From the NCBI RefSeq assembly GCF_027744825.2, contig NC_071335.1, positions 28,733,001 to 28,797,000 of the forward strand: a stretch of DNA of 64,000 bases, written 5' to 3'. Position 1 is the first letter of the stretch. Each line of letters starts with the position of its first letter. A program made the position numbers and the translations under genes. This document shows, one piece after another, positions 62,710 through 64,000 of this stretch. The notes below the pieces were generated by a model, which worked only from the letters and a program-made list of their open reading frames with translations, ran no database searches and was not told the origin of the DNA. Source of the stretch: Synchiropus splendidus (lineage: Eukaryota > Chordata > Actinopteri > Syngnathiformes > Callionymidae).

Positions 62710-62719
62710 CCATATATGG
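62710..62719 (+). promoter_or_regulatory. Perfect CArG box (SRF site) in myh11 intron 1
   Basis: CCATATATGG is an exact, palindromic CC(A/T)6GG element, about 1.6 kb downstream of the inferred transcription start. Smooth-muscle myosin heavy chain genes of mammals are known to use a first-intron CArG box for smooth-muscle expression, so a role in SRF/myocardin control is likely here, by analogy. Confidence 0.65.
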
Positions 62720-62941
62720 TCATCACAAAATAAGATCGAAGCAGACAGAGAGAGAGGGAGCAGGGTGTGGGTAGATGAAGGGGGGAGCAGACATGATAAG
62801 AAATGTTGCTGAGTAAACAATTTATTGTGGTGGATGCATCGTTTAGCAATTGACATTTTTATCATGACATAGATGTATTTATTAACCAGTTTATTAGCGG
62901 CAATACATGAGAAAAATAAATAATATGATGCATTTTTACAT

Positions 62942-62944
<3 letters not shown>

Positions 62945-62988
<44 letters not shown>
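62945..62988. repeat. (TA)n microsatellite in myh11 intron 1
   Basis: Pure TA array of about 44 bp ending roughly 80 bp before the first coding exon. Confidence 0.97.
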
Positions 62989-63071
62989 TATGAAAATGAA
63001 TTCGTCCACACTCAAGTGTCTTTAAATCATTATCCAATACTTTTCCAGTTGGCCGTTCCCTCCAGGTAAAG

Positions 63072-63652
63072 ATGTCCAACAAAGCCACAAGTGAGGATGA
63101 AAAATTCCTCTTCGTCGACAAGGACTTGCTGAACAGCCCGATGGTCCAGGCCGACTGGTCTGCCAAGAAGCTCGTGTGGATTCCGTCAGAAAAGCATGGT
63201 TTTGAGGCGGCCAGCGTCAAGGAGGAGCACGGCGACGAGGTGCTGGTGGAGCTGGCTGACAACGGCAAAAAGGTGACGGTCAACAAAGATGACATCCAGA
63301 AGATGAACCCGCCAAAGTTCAGCAAGGTGGAGGACATGGCGGAGCTCACCTGCCTGAACGAAGCCTCTGTGTTGCACAACCTGCGGGAGAGGTACTTCTC
63401 AGGACTCATTTATGTAAGTATAACAACAAAATGCATCAAGAATAAATCCTGCTTAGAATTAAAATACCAACATGGGTGATTCTGAACCCCCTCAGACATA
63501 TTCTGGCCTGTTCTGCGTGGTGGTCAATCCTTACAAGATGCTGCCCATCTACTCAGAGAAGATCATCGACATGTACAAAGGGAAGAAGCGTCATGAAGTC
63601 CCTCCTCACATCTACTCCATAACCGACAACGCCTACAGAAACATGATGCAAG
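63072..63652 (+). CDS. myh11: Smooth-muscle myosin heavy chain 11, first two coding exons (partial)
   Basis: Heavy chain of smooth-muscle myosin II, the ATP-driven actin motor (family knowledge). Coding exons 63072-63413 (114 codons) and 63496-63652 (52 codons plus one base) encode the first 166 residues. The N-terminal SH3-like region includes [25 protein letters not shown] and [46 protein letters not shown] and [20 protein letters not shown] mark the start of the motor domain. The 157-nt second coding exon and its phase 1 end match vertebrate MYH11. Residues favour MYH11 over the non-muscle MYH9/MYH10 paralogues ([34 protein letters not shown]) but the distinction rests on a short stretch. 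The ATP-binding GESGAGKT loop is in a later exon beyond the window. The gene follows cep20, as in the vertebrate block. Confidence 0.9.
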
Positions 63653-64000
63653 GTACTGTGTTGTGTTGAATTGCTGAGAGATAGCGCCACTCTTACCCTT
63701 AAATAGCTGTGCAATAGAAAAAGATGATATAACAATAACTTTGTGGCCAGTCACCAGTTTACTTTAAAAAAAAAAAATCACTTTTAACACCTCAAATGTT
63801 TTAAAATAGAGTGGCTCATTCAGCTTTATTGTGTATGTAGTGAATGTAGTAGTTAGAGTTTCACTCACCATTCCAATAAGACACTAATCTGTACTTTGTA
63901 ATGAATAATTCATGGATAATATGCTGCTAATACACATATAAATAAGTTGTTTTTTATGTTGATGTATGTTGTTGTTTATGTTATTAACATTCATAGTTAA
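63653..64000 (+). other. myh11 intron, 5' part
   Basis: AT-rich intron begins at donor G|GTACTG. The next exon (starting DREDQ in the family) is not present before the right edge. Confidence 0.75.

Larger units (their letters stand above)
61197..63071 (+). other. myh11 intron 1 (with end of 5' UTR)
   Basis: About 1.85 kb between the inferred non-coding exon 1 and the first coding exon. The acceptor is probably TACTTTTCCAG near 63040-63048, leaving a short untranslated leader before the ATG. It holds the CArG boxes listed separately and a TA microsatellite. Confidence 0.55.

Overview
This is nuclear genomic DNA of a bony (teleost) fish. The genes are vertebrate, split into short exons by GT-AG introns. 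The spacers are AT-rich and hold long microsatellites, DNA-transposon MITEs and LINE scraps of kinds common in fish genomes. The species cannot be told from the window.

Five protein-coding genes can be supported. Minus strand: the first two coding exons of a NOTUM-family Wnt deacylase (158-609, continuing past the left edge), then a complete six-exon coq7 (10096-12259). Plus strand: a complete 31-exon ABC transporter best assigned to abcc6 (30667-53195), a complete four-exon cep20/fopnl (54870-55940), and the promoter, non-coding first exon and first two coding exons of a smooth-muscle myosin heavy chain, myh11-like (about 61016-63652, continuing past the right edge). I assembled the exons by hand. 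Reading frame and splice phase close exactly for abcc6 (1510 aa), coq7 (213 aa) and cep20 (140 aa).

Layout: 1-609 notum 5' half; 610-10095 gene-free with degenerate RTE-type LINE fragments; 10096-12259 coq7 with a CRE-bearing promoter just upstream; 12260-30666 an 18 kb gene-free block with a (TA)n tract, a locally duplicated repeat, a truncated Tigger-like MITE, a 420 bp GATA array and a GT tract; 30667-53195 abcc6, with a second, intact copy of the same MITE in intron 5; 53196-61000 abcc6 3' UTR, cep20 and a spacer with a hAT-like MITE; 61016-64000 the myh11 5' end.

The genes are not an operon-like functional system. abcc6, cep20 and myh11 form a conserved vertebrate block (human 16p13.11), coq7 is a human 16p neighbour at larger distance, and ABCC1, which lies between CEP20 and ABCC6 in human, is missing from this interval. 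The most useful observations are a perfect CArG box in myh11 intron 1 at about +1.6 kb, a GC-AG intron in coq7, the abcc6-cep20 adjacency without abcc1, and two near-identical MITE copies 22 kb apart. I found no convincing undescribed system.
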